Part shown: piece by piece, positions 15,872-26,596 of the stretch
How positions within the stretch are numbered: position 1 is the stretch's first letter
Layout of the letters: each line of letters begins with the position of its first letter
DNA from: Hippopus hippopus
Taxonomy: Eukaryota > Mollusca > Bivalvia > Cardiida > Cardiidae
NCBI GenBank assembly: GCA_946811185.2
Contig: OX328109.1
Location: 47,141,412 to 47,205,411 of the forward strand
Length of the DNA stretch: 64,000 nt
Reading direction: 5' to 3'
The notes under the pieces: generated by a model
What the model was told of the DNA's origin: nothing
The model's input: the letters and a program-made list of their open reading frames with translations, nothing else
Databases searched by the model: none
Translations under genes and position numbers: made by a program

Positions 15872-16403
15872 ATATCCTGCGGAACAACCCATTGGCGAGT
15901 TCTGATTGGCTGAACATTTTTTTCATAGCTCCATGGAAAAAAAAAATCAGCAGTGCCAGGACTACTTTTGCAGTCAAAGTAATGTAAACAAACATGTATA
16001 TGAGATTTCATAATGGTTTTCTTTCTGATTTTTTATCTTTATCGAGTCCAAAGTTCAAATTGCTAGCTGAATTTATTTTCTCTAAATACTGAAAAAATAT
16101 CCGACAGTAAATTCAACGAGAGAGCTGAAAACTCATTGTCACTTTGCTGGGTTCTAACAATCTTATTTTCAACTTAGTTCTAGCGTATTGAACTTCTAAT
16201 AAAAAATCTACTGAACCTGCAAATGTTCAATACTATAATGACGTCACGAATTTACGTCATTGTTACGTCATGAACCAGCAGTTTTACCGCGCTATGAATT
16301 ATGAATGAAATGGACATTGAATAAATAAGCAATGTTAGATTTTCAATGAAAAAAGCAGTAAGTATTATTCAAGTGCATATTTGTTGTCTGTGATATTAAA
16401 TTA
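15872..16403. other. no gene; fragment related to the adjacent foldback
   Basis: 15916-15955 (TTTTTTCATAGCTCCATGG, then an A run) resembles one arm of the foldback at 16404. The rest shows no recognisable feature. Confidence 0.35.
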
Positions 16404-16567
16404 TAAGGAATGAAGAGATTTTTTTGTTTGTTTTGTTTTCATGGAGGTATGAAAAAAAAAACCTAATCACACTTTTGTATGAAACCGCGTCACGGTTTCA
16501 TACAGTTTGATTAGGTTATTTTTTTCATACCTCCATGAAAACAAAAAAAAAATTTCTTCATTCCTTA
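16404..16567. mobile_element. 164-bp foldback palindrome
   Basis: TAAGGAATGAAGA at the left and TCTTCATTCCTTA at the right bound two long complementary arms (TTTTCATGGAGGTATGAAAA, AACCTAATCA, TGTATGAAACCG) around a short CGTCA loop. Confidence 0.85.
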
Positions 16568-16568
16568 A

Positions 16569-16665
16569 TTGAGCCACACTCTGTTAAAGGAGGGCTTCAC
16601 GCATATCTGTGATGTTATATACCAAGGAGATCATCACATAGTCATGGATCTGTAACATTTATTTT
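16569..16665. mobile_element. family B MITE fragment
   Basis: TGAGCCACACTCTGTTAAAGG ... TATACCAAGGAGATCATCAC ... ATCTGTAAC follows the outer part of family B. Confidence 0.5.
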
Positions 16666-16697
16666 GTTTAACAACAGTCTGTACCTAGAGGTAGAAT

Positions 16698-16874
16698 ACA
16701 GGGCGTTTTGGCAAAAGTGGGAAAATGCTTGTAACCAGCATTTTCTCCTTTTCCCACAATGTTTTTTATACTACAAAGGAAGAATTTCAGTTTCTATAGT
16801 CACATCTAATCAGATGTCTGCACATACTTTTGATCTGGACTAGTCTAAAGTTTTGTCAGTTGGTAAAGGATCAA
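16698..16874. mobile_element. 5'-truncated TTAA MITE
   Basis: Starts near the central hairpin (AAAATGCTTGTAACCAGC) and ends GTTGGTAAAGGATCAA. Confidence 0.6.
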
Positions 16875-17108
16875 GGAGCATGCGTTATGGATGGAAACTT
16901 TATACACGTTACAGAATTAATGAGTACAGTCATGTACGTACAAATTATCAAGATCTGTCATTTAACATGTAAAAAAATATTTTGATACCCCTTTTGATCC
17001 GTGTGAAAGTCCACAAGAAAGGAGAGTGACATTTCCTGAATGTGTATCCTGCTAAAAACCCAAATATCGCTGTGTCATAGTTATGTTTGGGGAATAATAT
17101 CTCCTTAT

Positions 17109-17210
17109 GGGACAATGTACATTCAAGATCAGAATGCACATTCTGTGCAGTCAGATCTTGATCTACGCTATCTGCAAAAGGTCAGTGAGTCGCACATAGC
17201 AGCCTAAGGA
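17109..17210. mobile_element. AGATCAGACTGCAC hairpin repeat (family D)
   Basis: An inverted pair (AGATCAGAATGCACATTC / TGTGCAGTCAGATCTTG) followed by the tail CTGCAAAAGGTCAGTGAGTC; the same order occurs at 46.5 kb. Confidence 0.6.
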
Positions 17211-17439
17211 TTAACTTTTTACCACACAATCCCGAGTTTTAACAACCCTGGGGAAGGAGCCTTTTTAAAACATTGTGGAAAAAGGAGAAAATGCTGGTAA
17301 CCAGCATTTTCTCCTTTTCCCACAATGTTTTCTATCAAATCAAAGACACATTTCAATATTTGAGCTATGTTTATAATGTTGTCTGCAAATGCTTTCAATT
17401 TTGGTAAGTCTGAAAAATTGTTATCTGGTAAAGAGTTAA
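17211..17439. mobile_element. TTAA MITE (family A)
   Basis: TTAACTTTTTACCACACAAT to CTGGTAAAGAGTTAA; near-perfect central hairpin around GCTGGTAACCAGC. Confidence 0.85.
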
Positions 17440-17819
17440 ACAAGAGTGACCTGCAATTATTCTAGAAATAGATGGGCAGAATTGTGTCCATTTTTAGTAG
17501 CCTGTACCGATCAAGACACTTAATGTATTTTTGGAGGTAACCAATCCAAGCACAATTATGGTATGCCTTTTTCAGACTTTGAAATGTTCACTGTGGCCAA
17601 GCAGTTGTACCTTGTACTACTCTTGTTTTTATGCTGTTGTTATACTAACAGATGACAGTTGTTTAACTTACAGATGGCTACAAGATGTGTTACAATTGTG
17701 ACAGAATACCGTTTCCATGAGACCGTGGTCATGTAACAAAATTCAGGTGATGAGGTAAGCATTACTTTTAATGAACAGTTTTATTTAGCAAACATATTGT
17801 CAACTACTATCACCACTAT

Positions 17820-17955
17820 TTAACTCTTAGCCAGATGAAAAATTTAAGGCTAGTCAAATATGAAAGCATTCCTGAAAGAATGTCAATGTGAATCAAATGA
17901 TGGAAATTTTGTTTGAAATGTTTGAAAATATGAAGGGAATAGGAAAAAATCCTGG
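17820..17955. mobile_element. decayed TTAA MITE fragment
   Basis: TTAACTCTTAGCCAGATGAA through GAAAGCATTC to ATATGAAGGGAATAGG follows the left half of family A. Confidence 0.45.
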
Positions 17956-18124
17956 GTCTGTATTCATCAACCATTCATAAGAACTTTCTTAGCTTTATTC
18001 TGCAGGATTTTCTGAATTTGAAAGTAACACAACTTCTGATTGGCTAAACCATTTAGTTTAGTCAGTCAGAAGTTGTGTTACTTTCATGTTTCAAAAATGT
18101 TTGATAATAATATCGCAGAAATGA

Positions 18125-18435
18125 TTGATTGATTGAATTTGCGTTTATTTATCTTCGCCAACGGTTGCCCATATAGGCAACACCCCCTGAAGGCTGTTAG
18201 TATTGTTACGGGGGATAGTGCAGATACGGGACGAAACCCATCTTAAGTTACGCCTGGTTCTTTTACGTGCTTGGTGTATAGCACCGTCACACGGGACCTC
18301 GGTTTAACGTCTCATCCGAAAGACTATAAGTAATTTTAGATGGTCAGCAATGGGGATCAAACCCACACCCTCAAGTGACTTGAAACATCACATTCACAAG
18401 TCCTCTCTACCTATTAAGCTATGCAGGCTGGTCTG
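18125..18435 (-). mobile_element. tRNA-derived SINE, minus strand
   Basis: Read on the minus strand: TGCATAGCTTAATAGGTAGAG (A box), GGGTTTGATCCCCATTG (B box), then AGCACGTAAAAGAACCAGGC, and a tail of ATCAATCAATCAT repeats. Confidence 0.75.
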
Positions 18436-18494
18436 GCAGAAATGATGTTGACATTTTCCATATAACAATGCTGATAATACAATTTATCATCCAA

Positions 18495-18726
18495 TTAACC
18501 CTTTACCAAACAATCCCTGGTATTTACGACCCAGAGGAAGAAGCCTTCTGAAAAGATTGTGAGAAAAGGAGAAAATGCTGATAACCAGCATTTTCCTCTT
18601 TTCCCACAATGTTTTCTACTCTTCTAAGGTAAAGTTTCAATTTTTTTGAGCCATATTTATTTCACTGTCTGCAAATGCTTTCAATTTGGAAGGGTCTAAA
18701 ATATTTTTGTTTGGTAAAGGGTAAAG
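18495..18726. mobile_element. TTAA MITE (family A)
   Basis: TTAACCCTTTACCAAACAAT to TGTTTGGTAAAGGGTAAA, with the right TTAA altered. Confidence 0.8.
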
Positions 18727-19364
18727 CCATCTCCAACCTGTTATCACCTGCATTACAACATGGTTAAGATGTTATCATACAGGACGTAATCCGCATATTC
18801 AACCCTGACCTGCTGGAACCATTTTTGTCCCATATAATAACTACTTAAGATTGCAAATTTATGGACACAAAAATGTACAGTCTGTCTCAAATGACTCCAG
18901 CTTTTCTACCATGACCAACCCCCCCCCCCCTACTAAAAAAGAAATTATTTTAGGGTACAACCAAATACAGATAATGATACTGCCCACCCATTTGGTACAA
19001 AAAACAGTCCTCCATCCGCCAATATTTCATCATTGGAACTTGGAACAGTTGGCATTTAAACTACTTTGTTATGCCAACCGTGAGTTTTGATTCTTAATGG
19101 CAGTAAAAGTCATACTGCACTGAACAGTCGTACGAGACATATTCACAAGTGTAGGTTTATTCCTCTTTCCACTTCATTCCTGGTGTCGCACCACTGCGAG
19201 ATTGCTTCCGGGTCGTAGTAGTCAAAAGTAGTCCTGTGTGAAATTTTGCAGTAGCACTTTGTTGCAATGTTTCATGGAGCCGAGATGGCTTGGAGGTATA
19301 TAATTTAGACTTGCTTGAAATTTGGGCAGTGGGGGACTACTCAGATGTGTTTTTATTGTGCACT
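18727..19364. other. no recognised feature
   Basis: Contains a C10 run near 18910 and short low-complexity segments; no exon or repeat family is clear. Confidence 0.35.
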
Positions 19365-19640
19365 GACAGGACTACTTTGTATCAGTGGAGGAACAAAAAC
19401 TTGGGGTCATGGCGGTGAATAGTTGTTTCTGAGAGGATAAAATTTAGGGTGCCTGTGTTGGTTGTAAATTAGCGAAAAATGCAATTGGTTGACATGTTTT
19501 TTTTGCAGGCCTATGGTGGTACTTTTCAGAGTAACGAACGGACAAGCCATAATTTTGCCATTAAGCAATATGCGAAGCTTCAAATATGGTCAATTTTGCT
19601 CTATTTTTAATTAGGTAAAAAACCACAGGAGTGACACCTA
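19365..19640. repeat. about 280-bp dispersed direct repeat, copy 1
   Basis: Nearly identical to 26597-26897: TGTGCACTGACAGGACTAC, TGGAGGAACAAAAACTTGG, AGGCCTATGGTGGTACTTTT and CACAGGAGTGACACCT occur in the same order and spacing. Confidence 0.85.
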
Positions 19641-20116
19641 GATGAGAAGGGAGTGAAAATATGAGAATCAGCCTAGCAAGTCTATCCTTTAACATAACCT
19701 GCTGAAATTTGGTATGGAAGTAGCTTAGAGGCCTTGAAACAGGATTCTATCAAAAGTTTGGCTGAGGTATGTCAAATTTGAATTTTGAATTAAACTTAGA
19801 ATTTAAAATAGTGAAATTTCAATGTTTTTGGAATGGTCAGCTGAGAATTTTCTCCCAGAATCCTTTAAACCGAAAGAAATCTCTAGATACTTCGTCTGCA
19901 AATTTTCAAGTGCCCAACATTTGAATATCTGTTCAGATAAGTGATTTAATTTCCATTCTAAATTTTTAAATTCTAATTTAAATTCTTTTTTTTTTTTTAG
20001 AATTTGAAATGGATTTTTTTTTCAAGAAATGCCAGGAAAAAATTGAAAATTAATCTGAATTGCATGTAAATGGAAAATGCTTGGTTTGGAATGGTAGTGT
20101 GAGTAAGGCTGGATAT
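19641..20116. other. AT-rich repeat-like DNA, no gene
   Basis: Contains interleaved TTTGAATTTTGAATTAAA-type sequence; no supported gene. Confidence 0.3.
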
Positions 20117-20410
20117 TAGCAATTCAGATTCAGGGATCCAAGAGGTCCTGCCAGAGCTGGGTTTCGAACCTGCACAGCTCACAAAATGGCAGTTATGGTC
20201 AGTATGAAATCTCTGGATATTGACCCAAAGTTTCATGCGAGCCACCTATGTAATAACAAGCTCTGTGTCAATACAGACCATATTAACTTGGAAGAAAGTT
20301 TTGTAAATAATGGCCGGAAATGTTGTTTTGACAGGGGCATTTGTTCGAGCCATGAAAATGCATTGCGGCAAAAGGAGCCAGACTGCTTATTGGACTTACG
20401 GGACTGTAAC
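20117..20410 (+). pseudogene. I-PpoI-like HNH (His-Me finger) endonuclease domain
   Basis: A short open stretch, in frame upstream of the ATG at 20186, encodes KFHASHLCNNKLCVNTDHIN, then LEESFVNN-GRKC, GICSSHE and PDCLL. This follows the zinc-binding loop of I-PpoI-type homing endonucleases: S-H-L-C, C-V/I-N-x-x-H, E-x-x-x-x-N, C-x(n)-C-x-x-H, C-L. The catalytic His (SHL) and the downstream Asn are present. Upstream there is only a short degenerate run and no clear start, and no N-terminal domain, so this is a fragment or a single exon (CTGCACAG precedes it). Such domains occur in animal genomes inside mobile elements; it lies convergent with the Mutator-like transposase 450 bp away. Confidence 0.5.
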
Positions 20411-20584
20411 TACTATTTTCATACCTATCAGGCTCTTTGCATGTTTTTTCTAATTCTATTGTTTGTCTGTCTATCTAAACTGTCCCCAAACTTGAATTCA
20501 TTGCCCCCCCTCTTCTTTTGAAAACATTGTGGCAGAAGGAGCCTGAATTATATACAGGACACCCCCCCCCTGCCTTACTCAAAC

Positions 20585-20586
<2 letters not shown>

Positions 20587-20630
<44 letters not shown>
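20587..20630. repeat. (CT)n microsatellite
   Basis: About 22 CT units. Confidence 0.95.
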
Positions 20631-20632
<2 letters not shown>

Positions 20633-20694
20633 TCTTCTTCTTTTCTTCTTCTGAAAACATTGCAGGAGCAGTTCTTAAGCTCATATAGCTCCCC

Positions 20695-20697
<3 letters not shown>

Positions 20698-20730
<33 letters not shown>
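20698..20730. repeat. (CT)n microsatellite
   Basis: About 16 CT units; the 60 bp before and after echo the flank of the first array (TTCTGAAAACATTG, AGGAGC), suggesting local duplication. Confidence 0.9.
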
Positions 20731-20732
<2 letters not shown>

Positions 20733-21212
20733 GTCTCTGTTACAGCCAGCAGCAGGCCTCATCAGTAGTGCCTCTATGCACTAGACAGAGTTACTCTGCC
20801 TGTTCTATTTCTTGTTTACCTCTTTACTTGTCTTAACTCTGTCTAAGGTTACAGGCTAACTTGTTTTGGTCTCTGGGCATATGTATGAATGTTGTCATCT
20901 AAGACCCCTTTAACATAGTCAGGTTCGGGATAGCCCTTTTCCTGCATCAAGCGGTGCTCATGTTCAAGTCTTGCTCGGATAGCTTGCCTCTTTATCCTGT
21001 AGCGGCTTGTCTTTTTAAGTGATTTACTATCCAGTGCCCTTCTTGATATCTGTTGTAGGCATTTCTGAGCCCAAATGCACAACGATATACCAGAAATGGT
21101 CCAAAGTATTTTCTGTACTGCCTTGTCTATTCTGTTGTTTGACCGGAGTATCTGGGCTGATAGTCTCCCAGTGAATGTTCTTGAGTAACTGATGCTTTTA
21201 CTGAGGGTAGCT

Positions 21213-21403
21213 CAGAGCTCCAGATAGAGGGAGTGATTTTGCTTTCAAAATTGAAAATGTTAATTACTCTCCACTAAACCCTATAGTGTGGGTACTCATT
21301 AGAATTGTCTCATCGAGACGATTCTAATGAGTACCCACAACATAGGGTTTGGAAGAGAAATAATGGATTTAGAATACCATTACTCCTTCTTATCTAGAGC
21401 TCT
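21213..21403. mobile_element. CAGAGCTCC foldback MITE (family C) in the transposase
   Basis: 191 bp, CAGAGCTCCAGATA to TATCTAGAGCTCT, flanked by GGTAGCT at 21206-21212 and 21404-21410 (target duplication of 6-7 bp, depending on where the end is placed). The centre is a long inverted repeat around GTACTCATTAGAAT and its complement. CAGAG ends fit hAT-type MITEs, though that superfamily normally makes 8-bp duplications. Confidence 0.8.
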
Positions 21404-22107
21404 GGTAGCTGCTGCAGCTCTGTTAAAGGCTTCGCATTTCTATGTTGAAGTCCACGAACTCACACTGTACACCGCAGCCTCGCTTAGCCTCATTTGTAGT
21501 ATGATCTGCATTATGGACTTGTCGTTTTCATCCATTCTTAGTAATGTTATTTTTGCAGGACCTAGTACGTTGGATTTGTACCACCAGCAGCCGGCACCTT
21601 CCCCGGAGCAGACCAGAGAGTCTATGGGACAGTTACTGCAGTTTCCTGCGTAACATTCAACGGTGACATTCCTGATTGAAGGTAAGTGTCCTAGCATTTG
21701 AGTTATATCCCCTTGTCCCCTCCTGGCCATTTCTTCTATTATAGCATTACATCTTAGTTTAATGTCCCTGGCTAGACCTACTTGGGCTGTCTGTCTCTCT
21801 TTCTTTGTACAAAATGGAAACATCCCTGTACTGATACTTGCATTTCTTTTTTTTCTCTCCTGAGTAGCAGCTAGGTGGTATGGGTCTGCCTGTCTTGTTA
21901 CCTCCCAACCTTTAGTTAATGTATCGTAGAAGTCCTGCATGCCCAGGTACGCCTTAGTGTCTCCGTCTGTTGTTAGGGTTCTTACATAGAAGCCCTCAAG
22001 GGAAAGGTTCTCTGCTATGCTATATCCCATTCTTCTCTCTGAATGTGGAACTAAATATCCAATGTCAGCAGTACATCCAGCATGGCCCCCGGGACAATTT
22101 ACCTTAA

Positions 22108-23317
22108 ACCTTTATATACTACACAAGTTATGTACACTAAGCACTGCCCAGTATTCACTGATAGGCAACGCAGGCTGATTGTCAGGTAGAATACTAGCCT
22201 CAAAATGGCTTCCAACAAGCTGCCAAAGTAAAAGTGACACAGCTTCACATTACACTGTTTTTCAAAGCTTTTTGATGATTTGACAAAGTAACTAAAGTTT
22301 AGTATTTACAGACTTTTATTCTTTTTTAATCCAAAGGTGTTTCCAGTCAAAAAAGCAGTGATAATGTACAAATATTATGTACAAATTCCTTCCGACATAG
22401 AGATCCACAGGTGGATTCTGTTTTTCACTATTGACACTCTGTAGCATGTTTTAAAGTATAATTGTTCCTGACACACATTCAATATTGTTTTTATTATTTT
22501 TTCATGCAAGGGAAATTTAAATAACTCTCCCACAAGCGCATGTATTTCTACCAGAGTTGTTGGGTGCTAAATATGGTCAGCCTTTTCAGAGTTCATTCTC
22601 ACAGCGCAATTGTTGGTCTCTGGGACATTATATTGCATCAGATGATTTTGAAAGGATTGCAGAAAAAAATTGTCATTTATTCTCTTGTTCTCTGCTGTTT
22701 CGAGTTGAAAACCTTTGCATAAACGGTCACCAGAAAAGAATTACTTTCGCTTTGAACCTCCGATGGTTGAACTCGACACGGCCGCGTTGATCTCATTCTC
22801 CGACTCATCATTGTCTGATTTCTTTTGTCAAATATGGGCTAATATCAATATCAAAACAATATTTAGTTATTCAAAGATATTATCCATCGATAGAAAGTCG
22901 ATCTCTGTGCAAAAACCCCTCGAATTCGCTGTAACTTCAACTATCATAACTCGCCATTGTTTTCGAAATTCTCTGAACACATGCCGTGTAATAAAGGTCG
23001 GAAAATACCTCGCATTCTTTTGATTTGAGCTAAAAATAGTAGCTTTACACACCAAAGAAATGAGAAACATTATTTGATTGGATAATGATTTCAGATTTGT
23101 TGCATTTTGGGTAGGTTTGAACCAATCGGTCTCTTTTTAACATCGGTCTTCTAGAACCTACCAAAATGCGTCACTGGGATTTCCTAGAGTGGAAAACACA
23201 GCACGGCATAGCGTCACTCGGATTACAAGCCAGGTAAATTACAACGTGTATTCGCTGCACTGGGATTTCGGGGGTAGTATTTTTCGACGCTCTCTCGCGT
23301 CTCTCGTATATAAAGGG
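22108..23317. mobile_element. 1.21-kb TTAA-flanked non-autonomous element
   Basis: Flanked by TTAA at 22104-22107 and 23318-23321, with inverted ends CCTTTATATAC / GTATATAAAGG. Removing it with one TTAA rejoins the interrupted transposase codons exactly (NKGF to KVNCPGG). TTAA targets and CCC/CCT termini indicate a piggyBac-type element. No transposase is encoded. It contains an internal inverted pair near 23102-23168 (CATTTTGGGTAGGTT / AACCTACCAAAATG). Confidence 0.8.
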
Positions 23318-24182
23318 TTAAACCCCTTGTTCTTCAGTGTGGCCCCTGTCCAACATAGTTTGTTTTCCATGGCTAGTCCTATAATATACTTGGAGTCTGT
23401 ATGGTTTTCACTTGCAATGGCATAGGCTTGTGACGAACTCTGTCCAGGTTTGTACGAATACTTCATTCGGTTCGGTTGTATCTTGCATCCATTGATACGT
23501 CTATTTGCTTAGGGTCCAATACATTGTGGTCCATGCCATGTTGTTTAACTAGGTCCCGCTTTTCGGCCATATCAGTATTATTAATGTCTGTAACCTTGGA
23601 GCTGACTTCTACACTCAGTTTCTGCAAGTGACTTGCTGCTGGAAATGGTAGGTCCAACTGACTAAACAAGCATTCAGCCCTTGAAATTCCCATGGGAGTG
23701 TCTAGCAAAGCCACAGCTAGGTTAGTATTGATAGATGCTCGCGTTGTTTTGGGTATTTCGTCATACATCTTCATCATCTGCAATTTATATCTACATGTTC
23801 TGCAGTAAAATTGCAACTTCATAGCTAGGCCATGTTTATGCTCTGTCTTGTAGACTAAATCAGCCTTCCCACGTTTTCTACCAGAATATTCTTTGATGAG
23901 AATGTTGATGGTTTCAAGCATTTTTCCCATGTTGATGATGCGGTTACCTCTAAAATCATTCTGTGTTGCTTTCAGACTCTGTGACCGAAGATTGTACCGC
24001 CTCTGAGTGGCTGAGACAACATCAGTGTTTGATGAACTGTCTGTGACTGGAGATGTTACACTGTTTTCATCTGTTTGCTGTGAATATTCGGGTAATTTCT
24101 TTCTTCTAGGTGAAAATAGATTCCCTTTCTTGAACAAGCTTAAGGGCTTCTTCTTCCTGTTTTTCCTGTCTTCTCTGTTCAT

Positions 24183-24935
24183 TTTTCCTCTATATTCTGT
24201 CTGTATCTGACCAGTTCTATTTTTCTGTTTTCTTCTCTCTTTATAAGTAACTCTGGATATATATGGTCTTTTATACTTTTCTATCTGTCATTTGCTCCAA
24301 TCTATCCACCCATTGACCTCCTTACCCAATACACTAATCTTATTGGACAGGTACTGATAAGCCAAGCTGGGCTGGGTTATGCAATACCTTATGTAATAAA
24401 TTCCAGCTGTCTGGATTTTTGAAAAGGGTCTACTTCTCTCAGATTACATCATAGATAGTCTGGTCTTTAGAGATTACTCAGCTTTTTGTCATAGATGAAA
24501 ACATTGTGACAATAGGAGCCATATATAGGTAAATTTGCAGTACTGGTATTACACAAAGATTACGGTTCATGTCCGTCATATTCTATAAAGGCCCTCTTCT
24601 GTTCTTCTTTCAAATATTCCACCCTCATTTTGAGTAATAATGCTTGACTATAGAATAAAAAGCTCAGAAATGTGCATTTGGCTGGTCACATTTAAGATTT
24701 TAGAGAAGAAAAATGAAGAAAACCCTAAATTTTAGCCCTCAGAATGGGTGTTTTCCAGTCATTTTGGCTTCTTTTCATGCAATGTTTAGTATGTATTTAA
24801 ATGAAAATGGGTTAAAAAGACAGACAAAAGGGTCCAGAACAGTATACTTTTTATTTCATGTAAATCCATTGAGTTTTGACTGAGATATGTTTGATTTTGT
24901 AGGAGTAGTCAAAGGGCTTAAAATTTCCATTTTTA
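24183..24935. other. 5' flank of the transposase, no other gene
   Basis: Pyrimidine-rich leader next to the transposase start, then unrecognised sequence; no inverted terminal repeat of the Mutator element could be identified by eye. Confidence 0.35.
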
Positions 24936-26596
24936 GCTCACCTGAGCACAACGTGCTCAAGGGGAGCTTTTAGGATCATTGTGTGTCCATCGTCCGGTGT
25001 CAATATTTCTTAAAAACATCTTCTTCTCCTAAACCGCTTGGCCGATTTGGACCAAACTTGGCTGGAATGTTCCTTTGGAGGTCTTCTTTAAAATTTATTC
25101 ACAGAATTTGATTCCATCAAAAACTCTGGTTGCCATGGCAACCAAATGGAATTTTCTAAGAAATTCTTTAAAAATCTTCTTTTCTGAAACCACTGGTCAG
25201 ATTTTGAAATAATTTCACAGTAATGTTCTTTGGGTGACCCTTTTCAAAACTTGTTCGTGAAATTTTGATCCGTCGAAAAACATGGCCGTGGAATTGGTGG
25301 TGGTGGGGGGGGGCGCTTTGCGTCGTGTGGTGTCAACAATTCTTTAAACAACGTCTCCCCCTAAACTGCTGGGCCAATTAGAACCAAACTTGGCTGGAAT
25401 GTTCCTTGGGAGGTCCTCTTTAAAATTTGTTTACAGAATTTGATTCCATCAAAAACTCTGGTTGCCATGGCAACCAAATGGAATTTTCTAAGAATTTTTT
25501 TAAAAAATCTTCTCCTCTGAAACCACTGGTCAGATTTTGAAATAATTTCACAGAAATGTTTCTTGGGTGACCCTTTCCAAAAACTGTTTGTGAAATTTTG
25601 ATCTGTCGAAAGACATGGCCGTGGTGGTGGAGGGGGGGGGGGCTCTTCACCTTCTTTAAAAATCTTCTCCTCCTTTAAAAATCTTCTCCTCTGAAACCGT
25701 TGATCAGATTTTGAAATAATTTCACAATAATGTTCCTTGGGTGACCCTTTTCAAAAATTGTTAGTGAAATTTTGATCCGTCGAAAAACATGGCCGTGATG
25801 GTGGTGGTGATGGTGGTGGGGGGCCCTTTGCACTGTATGGACTTAAAGAAATTCTTTGAAATTCTTCTTCTCTTAAACCACTTGTCAGATTTTGAAGCAA
25901 TTTCACAGAAATGTTCCTTGGGTGCCCCTTTTTGAAAAACTGATTGCAAAATTTTGATCCGTCAAAAAACATGGCTGTGGTGGTGGGGGGCTATTTGCAC
26001 TATATGGACATGAAAAAATTCTTAAGAATTCTTCTTCTCTGAAACCACTGGTCAGATTTTGTAATAATTTCACAGAATTGATCATTTGGTGATCTCTTAA
26101 TATTCATCAAAAGACTGTGTAGGTATTTTGATGAAAAGGGCTATTGCAGACGTCAACCTATACCAGGTGAGTGCACTGGTGAGAAATGCTGATCAATATG
26201 CACACTTTCTACTTGATGTATTTGATAGCTATGTATTGCAAGAGGTAATATAAAACTTAATCTTTGGAATACATGCATAATATTTCACCAGTTATCAAAA
26301 AGGTCTCCATCTGGGTGTTAACCGCCTTGTTGTTCACCATTTCTGTACTTTATGATGGATTGTTTTCTGAATTGTATACAAACTTTATATGCAGAATTCT
26401 GATTAGTCAAAAACATGGCTGTGGTGATGATTGTAGGGGTGCTGACAGATTTTGATATGATTTTTTCAGGTGACCTTTTCAAAATTGCTTGTCAAGATAA
26501 TGATTTTGTTTCCAAAATTTCAATACTTTAAAAAAATTGGCTATGGTCCTCTCAAAAATTCAGGTGAGCAATCCAGGGCCATCTTGGCCCTCTTGT
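24936..26596 (+). mobile_element. CTCACCTGAGC dispersed element with internal tandem units
   Basis: Starts AGCTCACCTGAGCACAACG and ends CAGGTGAGCAATCCAGGG, CCATCTTGGCCCTCTTGTT. Inside are about five degenerate units containing TTCTCTGAAACCACTGGTCA, ATTTCACAGAAATGTTCC and TTTTGATCCGTC, with G-rich GGTGGTGG variants. No ORF is conserved across units. Confidence 0.7.

Larger units (their letters stand above)
9712..17720 (+). pseudogene. four 3' exons of a host gene of unknown function
   Basis: Four exons are supported by splice sites and matching phases: 9712-9810 (acceptor TTGTAG, donor GTAGGT), 13447-13570 (TTTCAG/GTAAGT), 14120-14383 (ATCTAG/GTAAGT) and 17674-17720 (TTACAG, stop TGA). The first two join in phase and read LFDKVYVVVLEGRVDGQG ... 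AYYNGYRWMNSLSESMLIGG ... IIGDVVLTKPFKLVNT. The third is Pro/Gly-rich (ATPTPPPVFNPP) and meets TGA at 14288 unless a one-base shift near 14277 is allowed, after which an Ala-rich frame continues to the donor in the phase required by exon 4. I do not recognise the family. The frameshift and missing 5' exons suggest decay or an assembly error; introns are filled with MITEs. Confidence 0.45.
20849..24182 (-). pseudogene. Mutator-like transposase, split by two insertions
   Basis: Minus-strand coding pieces, in order: 24182-23463 (Met start; basic N-terminus, FYCRTCRYKL finger, then DVSMDARYN); a one-base shift to 23466-23322 (GQSSSQAYAIASENHT, KLCWTGATLKNKGF); a 1.21-kb insertion; 22104-21411 (NCPGGHAGCTADIG, TTDGDTKAYLGMQ, ADPYHLAATQ, TVECYAGNCSNCP, MDENDKSIMQ), with an in-frame TAG near 21440 after TST; a 191-bp insertion; then 21205-20855 (SKSISYSRTFTGRLSAQ, SRYRIKRQAIRARLEHEHR). 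The motif series matches transposase proteins annotated as Mutator-like in bivalves and corals. Frameshift, stop and two insertions mean it cannot make transposase now. Removing both insertions restores continuous homology, giving a clear relative age. Confidence 0.75.

Noticed and set aside
20475..20762. Minus-strand ORF of Arg-Glu repeats
   Set aside because: Translation of (CT)n microsatellites; no gene context. The same holds for the ORFs at 39827-40120.
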